Origin: Cladorrhinum sp. PSN259
Lineage: Eukaryota > Ascomycota > Sordariomycetes > Sordariales > Podosporaceae
NCBI GenBank assembly: GCA_033725935.1
Contig: MU867087.1
Coordinates: forward strand, 1-64,000
Reading direction: 5' to 3'
Length of the DNA stretch: 64,000 nt
The notes under the pieces are model-generated. The model had not been told where the DNA came from. It ran no database searches and saw only the letters and a program-made list of their open reading frames with translations. Positions 21,523 to 33,000 of the stretch are shown here, one piece after another (the stretch's first letter is position 1; the number at the start of each line of letters is the position of its first letter). Made by a program: the position numbers and the translations under genes.

Positions 21523-21621
21523 TACACCTCCTCCACCGTTTGTTTTCTTAGTGCGATTTCACCAAAACCAGGGTTATTCGTGTGGCAGCGCGCTAATAAA
21601 ACAAAAGGTGGTGGAGGTGTA
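21523..21621. mobile_element. 99-bp MITE-like element with 24-bp terminal inverted repeats
   Basis: The ends are TACACCTCCTCCACC... and ...GGTGGTGGAGGTGTA. The first 24 bases and the reverse complement of the last 24 differ at only about three positions. The outermost TA on each side fits the TA target duplication of Tc1/mariner-pogo-type elements. It has no coding capacity. It lies about 230 bp upstream of the start codon of the giant HET gene, so it could influence that promoter. Confidence 0.7.
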
Positions 21622-22766
21622 GGAGATACTCTGTGTCCCACACGCATCTGCTGTTGTCTCGCAAATAAGATCAATTTATGCCCAATCCCCTGACATCCAG
21701 CTGATTGACGGCGAGTGGTGTCTGGAATAACGTTCCACTTCAGGGGGGTCAAAAGTGCCGCTTAATTGCTTGTCTTGATCAAAACTGTGCTACTGAGCCA
21801 AGACCGCTTTTTGTGGGCTTATTTGCCCAGGTCTTGCCCAGGTGTGGCTAGGTGGGTCTTTGCCCTCCTTCCAGGGGCTGGCACCCTGGCCTTTGCCAAG
21901 GTGCCAGGAAATAATCCAGAATTGAGCCTTTCCTCTTTGACAAGTGGCTCGTCTATGGGGTGTTATCGATAAGTCTTCTCGAGGTGTTTCAGTGTCAGAG
22001 GGAACGCTCCCCTCTGAGGAACGACATCACGTGACTATGTGATTAGTCAGGGGGGTGACTAAGCAACCCCCGTGGGACACCAAAATCCTTGCATGACTGC
22101 CAAGGCGGAAAATTAGGACTTCTTCCTGATCAGCCCGATACACGAATATTCTACTTTATTGCTTTACACTAGACCGTAGCATTCGACATTCAGCTGGTTG
22201 ACCGGAGAAGAGCAATGTTAGTGGCGGACCCAGCGACCGCTCGGAAAAAAAAGCACAACCCTGACTACAGTTCGCCACCAAGACAACACATCTACCACAT
22301 AGATAGACTCATGAGAGAGGCAAAACTGCAGGGCAGGACACAAGGGTAATTGATAGTGTGGGCAAAGGGTACGTGCAAGTGTCCGACAGTAGAGTCACTG
22401 TCACAACAGGGTGGCCTAGCAAAGAGCTTCGTAGGAGATTGTAGACAATGAACTTTATTGCTTGCGTGAGGATCCAGAACCGTTCCTTACTTGGTTTTCT
22501 ACACGTCTTTCCATCCTTAGCGCTGTTGTCTCTGCTCATCTCATAACATAAAGACAACTTTTATAAACAAAACAACTTATACCAGCTTCCAGCTATCTTA
22601 CATAGGTAGGTAATCAATACCATTATTTAGCACTCTATTATCTTTCCAAGACATATCAACTTCGCCGCTCCATTTTGTAACCGTTCCAGGCCGATAATGC
22701 CCAACCAATCCCCATCACACCCCCCACAGCTTTTTTTTTTTTTTTTAATGAACCCACGCCTCCGAC
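21622..22766. other. intergenic region, no gene recognised
   Basis: Only short open frames are present. A poly-T run of 16 bases sits at 22731-22746, just beyond the 3' end of the Val/Thr-rich gene. Confidence 0.5.
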
Positions 22767-23312
22767 TTAAAGCTTAACAGCAGGAACCACCGCCTCGGTA
22801 ACAACAGGCGCCACCACCTCCGTTGGGACGGCCGTAGCAACGGGTCCCTGTACTTCGGTCACCGGCACATCCGGCACAGCAACAGCAGTGGTGACATCCG
22901 GGACGGCCTCGGTGACAACAGGTGCGGTGACAACCGGTGGTTGAGCTTCTGTCACTACGTTTGTGACATCTCGAGCAGGAATCTCGGTGACGACCGTGTC
23001 AACTGCAGTAGTCACAGGAGCAGGAGCCTCGGTGACGACCATGTCGACGGCGGTGGTTGCGGGAGCCGGGACCTCGGTCGCTCCATCATCCAGAGCAACA
23101 GTATCTTGAGCTTGGGGCCGACGAACAACCACAGTTCTGAATCCCCTTGGCGTCACAATTATTGTGGGAGAATTGTCAGGCGTCGTTGGAGACTCTGATA
23201 TGATCGGCGTGACGACCGGGGTTGGGGAGCAACTAGGTACAACGATGGGAGTCACCGGGGAAATAATAGGTGTGACGATTGGAGTGAGGATTGTTTGGTG
23301 CTCCTGGCCCAT
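22767..23312 (-). CDS. Val/Thr/Pro-rich repetitive protein (hypothetical)
   Basis: An open frame of 181 residues from the ATG at 23312. The N-terminal third is TPIV/TPII-rich (ILTPIVTPIISPVTPIVVP). The rest is an imperfect array of VVTEAPAPVTTAVDT-type units, ending PAVKL. The same frame is open upstream to the TAA at 23421-23423, so the true start may lie in an upstream exon; a candidate open piece at 23655-23467 ends VTITKTV before a GTAAAT donor-like site. No signal peptide or membrane segment is visible in the part shown. I do not recognise the family. The strong codon periodicity and repeat structure favour a real gene. Confidence 0.5.
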   Translation of the reverse strand: MGQEHQTILTPIVTPIISPVTPIVVPSCSPTPVVTPIISESPTTPDNSPTIIVTPRGFRTVVVRRPQAQDTVALDDGATEVPAPATTAVDMVVTEAPAPVTTAVDTVVTEIPARDVTNVVTEAQPPVVTAPVVTEAVPDVTTAVAVPDVPVTEVQGPVATAVPTEVVAPVVTEAVVPAVKL

Positions 23313-24126
23313 GTGGATCTTGCTGGTTGGGTCGGTGCATCGACCAAGTTCGCACCTTCTTTGGGAAATAAGCGTGGCTGTATGGCCGACGACACCGCTT
23401 TCACCCAGTTGGGGGGTAGTTTAATGGATCTCCTGCGGATCTCGAGGCTTCTTCGTCTGCTAATGCTTAGTCGCAAGCAGAAAAGTCCTCGCATATGGCC
23501 GATGCATTTACCGTTTTGGTTATTGTGACGACTTTAACCCTAAACCGTCTGTGGGGTAGGACCGTGGGAGGCAGCCAGTCAACACTTAGAACCGCACGCT
23601 GCCCCAACAGTTTGACTGCACGCAGTCCTTTTCCGCGATTCTGCAGATCATTCATCGCCTTTCAACCACTTCTTGCGTGTCATCGCATTAGCAACATAAA
23701 GCCCAATTGATTACCTAACACTCTGAACATTTTCATCCTCGAAAGTTATTTTCAAACAAGGTCAAAAATGTGAGAAGAAGTGGGGCGGCTTTCTTCGGTT
23801 TTTTTTTGGGTAGTTAGATGTTGGGGGGGGGGTAGGTTCTAGGATGCCAACTTCACACCCCATAAGCAAATCCGAAAATGGCAGATTTTTTCCCTCGACA
23901 CAACTATACACTTGGGTTGCGGTCCAGGCTCCCAACAAACCCCATGCTGTAGACAGCTAGCTGCCAAGCCGGCCGTGACTTGATAACACGCCATCTTATC
24001 CATTGGTTCCCCTACTGACTGTTGGTAATAGTGTGGACCCCAGCTTCCTCGCACATAGATACTTCATGTATACATTATCAACTTATATAGCTCATCCCAC
24101 CCGATATTCACCCTCTTTCCTTAGCC

Positions 24127-25090
24127 TCAATCACGCTCATCATCCCAAGGCCCCCCCCTCTGGTAATTCAACGCCTCGACTCGAGGACCACCTCCCTCAG
24201 TCCCTCCATACCCTTCCTCCACCCTCCTCTGCCCCGGCTGCTCTTCATCACCCTCCGTCACGCGCCCGCCATCAGAGTACCTCCCATTCCCATTCCCATT
24301 CCCAACCTGCTCATCATCTTCCACATCCGCACCAGTCAACAAACCCCTCCTCTCCCGTGAACCAAATCCTCTGTCTCCTCTACTTCCAACCCACTTCTCC
24401 CACCAACCACTCCCTCCCCTCTTCCTCAAAACCATGACCAAGATCTGCACCAACACAACAGCCAAAACAATACCAACCTCCCCACCACTAACACTCTTCA
24501 ACACCCCCTCCCACTTAATCATACAACCTTCAGTCCTACCAAACTGCTCACCGCACGGGCTTTTAAGAACGCCCTTGTGCGGGAAAGGCCAGGCCATGTC
24601 CTTTACGTTTCTGTATCCGCAGCAATTCAGCGAATCCTGAATCTTTCGAATCCTATCTGCGTCGTGCGCTGAGTAGCGTTGCCGCCAGGTTGATTCCAAG
24701 AGACAGGGTGGGGTGGCGAAGAGGTTAGAAGACTGCAGAGTCAAGAGGATGGTGGCTACGAATGAAAGAATGGGATTGATTTGTGGGAAGAACGTCGCGA
24801 GCGGGGAGATGATGGGTAGGAGGGTGGTGAGGAGTGAGAGCACCGGGGAGAGAGGGAGGGAGAGGGATCTGGCGAGGGTGTATAGGTATCTGGAGTGAGT
24901 TTTAGCAGGCAGTTTCGGTGTATCTGAGGCAGGAGACGGGAAGGGTCAAAAACGCACAGGGAGATTCCGGAGAGGGCAAGGAGGACCTGGGAATTGGTTT
25001 TAGTTACGGAAGGTGAGTAGAAGAGGGGTATGGGCCATGGGCCATGGGGTGGCATACGAGGATGTAGATTATTTGGAAAGGGGGAGTCAT
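24127..25090 (-). CDS. tetraspanin (four-TM, CCG motif), TSP3-like
   Basis: Exons 25090-25058, 24986-24958 and 24889-24127 give 274 residues. Splicing joins MTPPFQIIYIL to VLLALSGISL and then YLYTLARSLSLPL. The introns end in TTCCCAG and CTCCAG with CTAAC/GCTAAAAC branch sites. Four hydrophobic segments lie at about residues 5-23, 33-57, 60-78 and 147-166. The large loop between TM3 and TM4 carries the tetraspanin signature LNCCGYRN and further cysteines. A long Gly/Glu/Arg-rich cytoplasmic tail (about 100 residues) follows. Filamentous ascomycetes have the appressorial Pls1 and also Tsp2/Tsp3-type tetraspanins; the long tail suggests the latter. Starting from single ORFs misses the two short exons. 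Confidence 0.85.
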
Positions 25091-25516
25091 TTTGTCTGTT
25101 TAAATGTTTCGTTCGCGCTGCTAAAACTTTGGCTGATGATGAAAAACAAAACAAAACAAAAAAAAGGATGAAGACTCGGGGGGGAGCGGTGGTTGGTTTT
25201 AACATTTTGGGGTGGTGCCAGTAGCTGCATCAAATGGAATTTCAAAACCCCGCCGACACGTATTCGTAGGCCTCAATACATTGGCCAATTAAATATAACC
25301 GTTGCATCTTGTTATATGCCTCCAAAGGTTCAAACAAAACAGATTTTGCAGCCAATAGCAACCAAAGCAGCAGCGCGTCTGGGAGTTACAATTGAAACAG
25401 ACTTTATACCATCAGGACTCTCAATAATCACATCGAACTCCGATTACTTTTTCCCAAATCACAATTGTCAACCCCCCCACGTCCACACCACCTCCCGACT
25501 CGGAGTTGTTCTCCAC

Positions 25517-25991
25517 CTAAGCCAAATAATAATCCTTCTGCAACCACATCCAAACAGTCAAGCTGCCCGCACCAATAAATGGGAACATGCACTCCTTGAT
25601 CCTCGCAGTCTTGTAAACAAACAGCTCGGTGATGTACAGAAAGAGCACACCCGCGAAGCTGGCCTGCGCCAGAGCGTACAGCTGCGGGTTGGCGAGATGG
25701 TAAGCCGCATAGAGTCGCATGAGGCCTGTGTAGATATTCTTCACGCCGTAAATACGGGCGGATAATCCGGTGTGTGCAGGCTTTTGAGGGCCACTGAACT
25801 GTTTCATGGCTGCATCGGGCGTACCGGTGTAGCAGACGACCGAGTGGATGATGGCGAGCGAGCCTTGCTAATTACTCAAAACATCAGTATTGGAAATTTG
25901 AGAGGGTTAATACATCAACTGAGGATGGTCTTACAAGAAGGAGGAAATAAGGCAACAAGCCTCCGTTACCCTGTGGAAGGAAAGACGACAT
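25517..25991 (-). CDS. erg28: ergosterol biosynthesis scaffold Erg28
   Basis: Exons 25991-25935 and 25867-25517 encode 135 residues, the normal length for fungal Erg28. The protein begins MSSFLPQGNGGLLPYFLLL, joined to QGSLAIIHSVVCYTG, and contains LSARIYGVKNIYTG, RLYAAYHLANPQLYALA, FVYKTARIKE and FIGAGSLTVWMWLQ, all conserved in the family. It has several hydrophobic helices. Erg28 sits in the endoplasmic reticulum membrane and tethers the C-4 demethylation enzymes (Erg25-Erg26-Erg27) of sterol synthesis. The intron (25934-25868) has a GTAAGA donor and an AATTAG acceptor. Confidence 0.93.
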
Positions 25992-26616
25992 GACGGACAG
26001 AATGAAGCGTTCTTTTGGAAAAAGAAAAAAAAAGAATCCAAGGAATACTATGAATTTCAGTAGTCAACCAGAAATGTTAAAACAAAGAGATGACAAAAGA
26101 AAACCAAGAGGATTTTTTTTTGGGGGGAGATTTTATATGAGACGCCAATAGACGCCCGTCGCCCACACATAACAAAACTAAAAGGTCAAAAACGGCATTA
26201 ATGTACACCTGCGGCACAGCAAATGCATCCCCGTTACTTAAGGCTTCGGGGGATACTACGTACCGGCCCCAGCCTAGTTACCACTCGCTAGGGCTAACGA
26301 AACTCATGATGCTACTGTTGGCCCTTAGGTCGTTGTTTGCAGTGTTAGAGCCACGTTGGCACAGTGGTTTTACTGTTCACGATGCAGCCCGGCAGATCCC
26401 TTCTAGAAAAGGAAAACAGTCACTGCTCTATTCATATCCTTCATCCGTTCCGTATATACAAAACGGAGTCACAGTCTCGCTATGGATCTCTGATTGTTCT
26501 AGACCTATGGGTGCAAAGGGCTATGAAAACAATCCGTTTGAAGCTTTTCGGCGACCTATATCACCCGGCTATCCCCACCATGCCTCCACGCTGCGATGGA
26601 TGCACACATCCATAAA
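25992..26616. other. intergenic, no gene
   Basis: The region between Erg28 and the tRNA contains purine-rich runs around 26020-26130 and no convincing open frame. Confidence 0.5.
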
Positions 26617-26696
26617 TCTTCCGTAGTATAGTGGTTAGTATATGAGCTTGTCACTCCAACAACGCTCGGGACCCGGGTTCAATTCCCGGCGGGAGA
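26617..26696 (+). tRNA. tRNA-Asp (anticodon GTC) with a 9-nt intron
   Basis: The acceptor stem TCTTCCG pairs with CGGGAGA (7 bp, one G-U). The D-arm is GTATAGTGGTTAGTAT-like with the usual TGGTTAGT. The anticodon stem TGAGC/GCTCG encloses a 16-nt loop, TTGTCACTCCAACAAC, which is a normal 7-nt loop plus 9 extra bases, the place and size of a short tRNA intron after position 37. The T-arm CCGGG-TTCAATT-CCCGG is perfect. The anticodon GTC is at 26650-26652. Confidence 0.92.
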
Positions 26697-27097
26697 GTAC
26701 CACAAAACCTTTTTTGCTGCAGGTTTTCTCTTCCTTTTTACTATTTCAGTAGTCACCCCTTGTTTTCTTGCTTTTTTTTCCCTTTCTCTCTCGGTCTTCC
26801 TGCAACTGCTGGTCAATGTGAGTCCTTGTATGTTGAAGGTCACAAGTCTAACAGGGTTGGAGTTGTTCTAAATCATAAATCATTTTGTTCCCATACTTTT
26901 GTTAACTTATGCCAGTTCCGTCCTTAAAAAACAGCAGCTATCGCTATATCGTACAATGCTTCACAAACCTAACTCCAGTGCCCTCGTGGGACCCATAATT
27001 GCCTTTTCGGTAGCCAGTAATGACCAGCTCGCGATCCCCGAATCCTACAACACTTACTCGTAGAAAGTATCCACTGAAGGGAGGGTCGATTATGCCC
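26697..27097. other. intergenic, 3' flank of frataxin
   Basis: A T-rich stretch directly after the tRNA (26708-26790) contains TTTTTT runs suitable for RNA polymerase III termination. No coding frame seen. Confidence 0.5.
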
Positions 27098-27785
27098 TTA
27101 GACCTCCTCGACCGGCACGGTGATATCGACACCAACTTCCTCGAGCAAAAGGTCGGTCAGCCTAGAACCATCGCGCAAATAGATCCAGTCTCCGGATGCC
27201 GTGTCCTGCTTGTCCTGTTGTCCATCGCCAAGCATAACATAGTCATATCGCTTCGGCCCGGACTTGGGGGACGACAGCCAGATCTGCTTGTTGGGTGGCT
27301 GCTTGTTGATGACATATGAACCGACATCGGGGCCAAAGGTGACTTTCAAGACACCAGCCTGTCTTGGTGGTTAGCAGTTGTCTCCTGGCACGTTCTGGGC
27401 ACAGACTACTAACGCTGAACTCAACATCAATATCGGATCTTGCATCTTGCAGCTCCTCGAAGTGGTGGACAGCTCGCTCCATGAACTCGTCCGCGATGGC
27501 ATGGTATTCACCGTCGGAAATATCTGCCGGAGTCTTTACAACCTCGGGCATCTCAACGGTCTTGGGCTCGACCGGTTTGTTGTCAGGAGTTCGGATATTC
27601 TGGCGGTAGGCACTGACCATGACGAAACGATGTGTCGCAATTGATGCCGGAAGCTTCGCGGCGAAGTGGGAAAGAGTCGGAGCGGCAGCAATGCTTGGGA
27701 GAAGTGCGCGCGGAATACGACCAGGGGTTGTCTGAAGGCCACGACCGGCGACCCGGACAAGATTGGAGACGTTTGCGGGCGCCAT
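27098..27785 (-). CDS. yfh1: mitochondrial frataxin
   Basis: Exons 27785-27414 and 27358-27098 code for 210 residues; the intron has GTTAGT, TGCTAACC and ACAG. The first ~75 residues form an Arg/Ser/Ala-rich mitochondrial presequence (VRVAGRGLQTTPGRIPRALL). The mature domain has the acidic first helix (YHAIADEFMERAVHHFEELQ) and DIDVEFS. After the splice come GVLKVTFG, SYVINKQPPNKQIWLSSPKS and SGPKRYDY, the conserved frataxin beta sheet, and the C-terminal helix LTDLLLEEVG. Frataxin delivers or regulates iron and sulfur transfer in Fe-S cluster assembly in the matrix. The ATG at 27785 is preferred because upstream codons in the frame lack homology. The gene is divergent from the AP-3 sigma gene. 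Confidence 0.95.
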
Positions 27786-28245
27786 TGTATATGCGGAATT
27801 CGATGGAGATTGGGAGTCGGTTGAGGAGTCGACAATTGTAGTTAATTTCTGATGACAAAGAACAAGCTGGGAATTTGCAAACAATTGGAAGAATGTCAGG
27901 AACCTGAAGGTCAACCACAAAGCAGGAAGCTGCAGCTCCAATTCACCCCACTCAAGCTCTCAAACCCCAGTGCCTGTAGGCATGAAGCACCCCTTGTCAT
28001 TGAAGCTGGACCAATAATGTGGTACCAAGTCAATGTGCACGGATCGCTGGGCTATCAAAGTACCCCGCTAACGCAGGTTTTCGGGCACAACCGCACGTCA
28101 TGCCCCCGCCATCCTGAGTTTCCCGGGCCTGTCAAGAACACACTGTGCCCAGACCAATCCACCCTTCCAGCGCGCATCCACCTCTCCATCGCAAAGTGAA
28201 GCCATTCAAAGTCCGTACACCAGCACCCCCCAAAGCGCAGGCGAC

Positions 28246-28899
28246 ATGATCAACGCATTTCTAGTTTTCAACGGCTCAGGCCAGCCGCGCCTTACCAAAT
28301 TCTATACCCAACTTGTCCGTTGCCTCGACTCGCCCCCCCCAACACAAGCCATCTACTAACGTTTTCCTCTTTTTCTTCAGGATACGTCAATCCAACAACG
28401 TCTCATCTCAGAAATCTTTACCCTCGTTTCCAACCGACCCCCAGGCTCCTGCAACTTTCTCCCGCTCCCTCCCCTTCTCGCCGCCTCGGGCACCTCGTCC
28501 TCTTCCTCTTCGGCCACAGAGCAAAATGATGTACCATCCTTCGTCACATACCGCCACTATGCTACGCTCTACTTTATCGTCATTTCGACGTCGACAGAAT
28601 CACCACTTGCGCTGATCGATTTGATACAAGTTTATGTCGAAGCTCTCGACAGGTTATTTGAGAATGTGTGCGAGCTGGATTTAATCTTCAACTTTGAGAC
28701 GTTACATGCGGTGCTGGGCGAGATGATTGTAGGCGGAGTGGTGATAGAGACGGGTCTGGATAAAATTGTGTCCGGAGTGAGGGCCCAAGGAACCGTGGTC
28801 AAGAGGCCAGTGAACGAGGGAAGGGGAGGCAGCACTATGGGTGCCATGGCCGCTGGGTTCCAGGGCATGGGTGGGAATTTTGTTTGGCATGGGCGATGA
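28246..28899 (+). CDS. aps3: AP-3 clathrin-adaptor complex subunit sigma
   Basis: Exons 28246-28314 and 28381-28899 code for 195 residues. The start MINAFLVFNGSGQPRLTKFY spliced to DTSIQQRLISEIF is typical of sigma-3. It continues with FVTYRHYATLYFIVI, LALIDLIQVYVEALDRLFEN and VCELDLIFNFETLHAVLGEM, the longin-like small-subunit fold. The tail is Gly-rich. AP-3 sorts cargo from Golgi/endosomes to the vacuole. The donor is an unusual GTCCGT, but both flanks match the family in phase 0. A Ser-rich insertion at residues 45-60 is typical of filamentous fungi. Confidence 0.92.
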
Positions 28900-29123
28900 T
28901 AGGAGGATGGTATACGACTTATGGAACACCTCGAAAGGGGGCTGTATCAGACCTTGATGCAGCCCAGATACAGCAGGGTGGAGCTGGACGGGAGACATGA
29001 AAAGTGCAGGTTGCAGCCAAAAAGCTGCCATTGCCAGGGTATTTTAACGCCAAAAACTCCTGATGATGGAATATTACTATACAAGTAGGGAGATGATCTG
29101 TTTCACAACATCCCGGGGACAGA

Positions 29124-29629
29124 TCATCTCCTCGTGTTCTTGGGCTGCTGGCTGGGTTCGATGACTCTCGTGTCATCGGTAAAAACACCAAAGAAGCTCC
29201 AAAATTTCTCACGGACCTTGATGGGGTTAGATATAAAGGGGGTCCAGATTTAACAGGGTGAAGGGGTAGTCTTACTCCTTCATATGGAGTTGGCAGGCCG
29301 TTCCAATCCATGAACAACGCCGTGTATACGAGCACAACTACCAGAATACTGAGTCAATAAATGACATCCCTGAACTACTGGGGCATATACGCACAGGTGA
29401 TTGTGAACAATTGGGCCAATTTGACACCCTTGTCCCACCCCGGCCGGGCAGTGGCAAGCTTCAACCGCCTCTTATACTTCTTCTCGAACCGAAGTTGTTG
29501 CTGAGATGACATGGTCGACATGTCAGGTGGCCATACTTTTTTGAGCTTGTAAACGGCCGGAATCTGCTTCTGCTGAATTGACGACCTCGTCGTCGACTGC
29601 GCCAATCGGCGCACCAGAGTGGGAAACAT
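29124..29629 (-). CDS. small single-TM protein, probably mitochondrial
   Basis: Exons 29629-29395, 29337-29276 and 29216-29124 give 129 residues. The basic N-terminus (MFPTLVRRLAQSTTRSSIQQ) is compatible with mitochondrial import. A charged middle (LRFEKKYKRRLKLATARPGW) precedes one hydrophobic helix (LAQLFTITFVLVYTALFMDW). The C-terminus VREKFWSFFGVFTDD ends in a polar tail. Introns are 57 and 59 nt; the second has an ATCTAACC branch site. Frame, splice sites and hydropathy agree across all three exons, so the gene is real. I do not recognise a named family. An assembly or import factor of the inner membrane is a guess from the topology. Confidence 0.75.
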
Positions 29630-30099
29630 GGTGCGTAGGAGACTGATGTTGAGATATCCGGGTCAGTCAGACCGAGTGACGAAAAGAGCTTTTTGTGAGG
29701 TTAAACAGAAGAGGATGAGTTGCCAAGAGATGAAATGCCTGCCCGGTGGCAGGTGACGCTAGACCCACTCTCAGAAGGAAAAGAAGAAGAGGAAAGGCTT
29801 GGCACCCGGTTGACGAGCAACCCCGCGTTACCCCTCCATACCGCCGCCAGCCGCTACAGCGGAGTCACCAAAATTTCCCAGCGATTGAGACAGCCCTGGT
29901 TCCTGACTCAAAACATAGTGACCGTTGCGAAATCGGTGGCCCGGTTTTCTTTCTCCATCCTTTTGGTGTTTTCGGGAAGCTATTCGTCGAGTTTCAATTA
30001 CCAAGGGCTGCTGTTGTTGGGTGGATATAGCCAGTTACTTTTACACCTAACCGCCGTCGATCGATCGAAAGCCTAGTACATCGCGAATCACCACACACC

Positions 30100-33000
30100 A
30101 TGGCTGACGCTACTCTGCCCAAGGCCTTGGAGAACCTGGCCGTCTCCAAGACCAAGGAGCTCAAGGGTACCGAGAAGAGAGACGCTCTTATTGAGATTGA
30201 GAAGAAGTACCAGCAAAAGTGGGAGGAGGAACATGTCTTCGAAATCGACGCCCCATCAATCGAGGAGTTCCCCTTGGACTCTATCAGCGCCGACGAGTTG
30301 CGCGAGAAGTATGTTTGTTCAGAATTGCTCTGAAATGGACTGGAGTGTATGGAAGAGGTGGATTATTGGGTTAGAACCTATGCGCCAACTCTTCCATGCG
30401 ATCGGGACTTGTGACTTAACAAGGATGGTTTGCTGATTATAGACCAATAGATTCCCCAAGTTCTTTGGCACCATTGCGTACCGTATGTTGAGCTTGTCAG
30501 GAGATCCCCAAACGTTCTTAGACTAACTCGAATGTAGCATATATGAACGGCCGTCTCCATGCCGGCCATGCTTTCAGCTTCAGCAAGAGTATATTCTCCC
30601 TTACCATCATGCGCCAATCCTACCACGACATGCGCTGATCACCTTTAGTCGAGTTCCATGCCGGTTACGCTAGAATGCAAGGCAAGCGTGCTCTGTTCCC
30701 TCTCGGTTACCACTGCACTGGTCTGCCAATTAAGGCCTCTGCCGACAAGCTGGTCAAGGAGGTCCAGATGTTCGGGCAGAACTTTGAGCAATACAAGGAG
30801 GAGGATGAGGTCGTTGCGGCCCCAGCTGCCGCAAAGGGCCCAAAGGACGACTTGAGCAAGTTCAACGCTAAGAAGGGCAAGGCCGCGGCAAAGACCGTCA
30901 AGGCCAAGTACCAGTTCCAGATTCTCAACTCTGTTGGTATCCCCCTGGAGGAGATCCACAAGTTCGCCGACCCTCAGTACTGGCTCCAGTTCTTCCCACC
31001 AGCATGCAAGAAGGACTTGGCCAAATTTGGTGCCCGCATTGACTGGAGACGCCAATTCGTAACGACCGACGCCAACCCCTACTACGATGCTTTCGTCAGG
31101 TGGCAAATGAACCGCCTCAAGGAGCTGGAGAAGGTCAAATTCGGCAAGCGTTACACTGTTTACTCTATCAAGGATGGTCAGCCCTGCATGGACCACGACC
31201 GGAGTGAAGGTGAGGGTGTCCTCCCCCAGGAGTACACTGCCCTGAAGCTCAAGGTTGTTGAGTGGGCTCCCAAGGCTGCCGAGGCCCTCAAGGGCAAGAT
31301 TCCCGAGGATGCCTCAGTGTTCCTTGTCCCTGCGACTCTCAGACCCGAGACGATGTACGGCCAGACCTGCTGCTTTGTCGGTCCCGCTCTTACCTACGGT
31401 GTCTTCAAGGCGTCTAAGAAGGAGTATTTCGTCATCACCGAGCGTGCCGCCAAGAACATGGCCTTCCAGGGCGTGTTCGAGAAGGACTTCACCATCCCCG
31501 AGAAGGCTGCTGAACTCGTCGGCTCTGACATCATCGGAACCTTGGTCAATGCTCCCCTTAGCTTCCACCCTGAGGTTCGTGTCCTGCCCATGGACACTGT
31601 CCTGGCCACTAAGGGTACCGGTGTTGTTACCTCAGTGCCCTCTGACTCCCCCGACGATTTCGCCATGGTCACAGAGCTTGCCAAGAAGGCCGATTTTTAC
31701 GGCATCAAGAAGGAGTGGGCCGAGCTGGAGATTCACCCCATCATCCAGACTCCCACCTCTGACCTCTTGGCTCCTTACCTCGTCAAGAAGCTCAAGATTG
31801 CCTCTCCCAAGGATGCCAAGCAGCTCCTCGAGGCCAAGGAGCTCGCGTACAAGGAGGGCTTCTACCAGGGTATCATGAAGGTTGGCGACTTCGCCGGTGA
31901 GAAGGTTGAAGTTGCCAAGCCCAAGGTTAGGGAACAGCTCATCAAGGCTGGTCTGGCTTTTGCCTACTCCGAGCCGGAGAACAAGGTTGTATCCAGATCC
32001 GGTGACGAGTGCACTGTTGCCCTCTTGGATCAGTGGTACATTGACTACGGTGAGGACTCGTGGCGCACTATCGCTTTTGACTATGTTGAGAACAAGGACG
32101 GCAAGGGTCTCAACACCTACTCATCCGATACCCAGCACGCTTTCAAGGGCGTCTTGAACTGGCTCAGACAATGGGCTTGCGCCAGAACCTACGGTCTTGG
32201 TTCTAAGCTTCCTTGGGATCACAACTTCCTCGTTGAGAGTTTGAGTGACTCCACCGTGTACATGGCTTACTATACCTTGGTACCATGGCTCCACACGGAC
32301 AACTTTGGCCGTGAGAAGGGTAAGGGCAACATTTCTGCCGAGCAGATGACTGATGCTGTCTGGGACTACGTCTTTGCTCGTACACCCCTCACCGACAAGC
32401 TCGTCCAGGAGTCTGGCATCTCCAAGGAGGTTCTCCAGGGTATGCGCAGAGACTTCGAGTACTTCTACCCTCTTGACCTCCGTGTCAGCGGTAAGGACTT
32501 GATTCCCAACCATCTTACCTTCTTCCTGTACAACCACATTGCTCTCTTCAGCCGCGAGTACTGGCCCAAGGCCGTCCGTGCCAACGGCCATCTCCAGCTC
32601 AACGGTGAGAAGATGTCCAAGTCCACCGGCAACTTCATGACCTTGGATGATGTCGTCAATAAATACGGTGCCGATGCCGCACGTGTTGCCCTCGCTGATG
32701 CCGGTGATGGCATCTCGGACTCCAACTTCGTCGAGGATGTCGCCGACAATACCATTCTCAGATTTCACACCAACAAGGAGTGGATCGAGGAGACCCTCAA
32801 AGACCAGAATCTCCGTACTGGCGAGCTCAACGACTTCCAGGACGCTATCTTCGATAACGAGATGAACGCCCTCGTTGCCGAAGCCAAGAAGCACTACGAC
32901 GAGACCTCCTACAAGCTTGCTCTCAAGGCTGGCCACTACGACTTCTTGAACGCTCGTGACAACTACCGCGAGTCCTGCACCGCTGCCGGTATTCCCCTTC

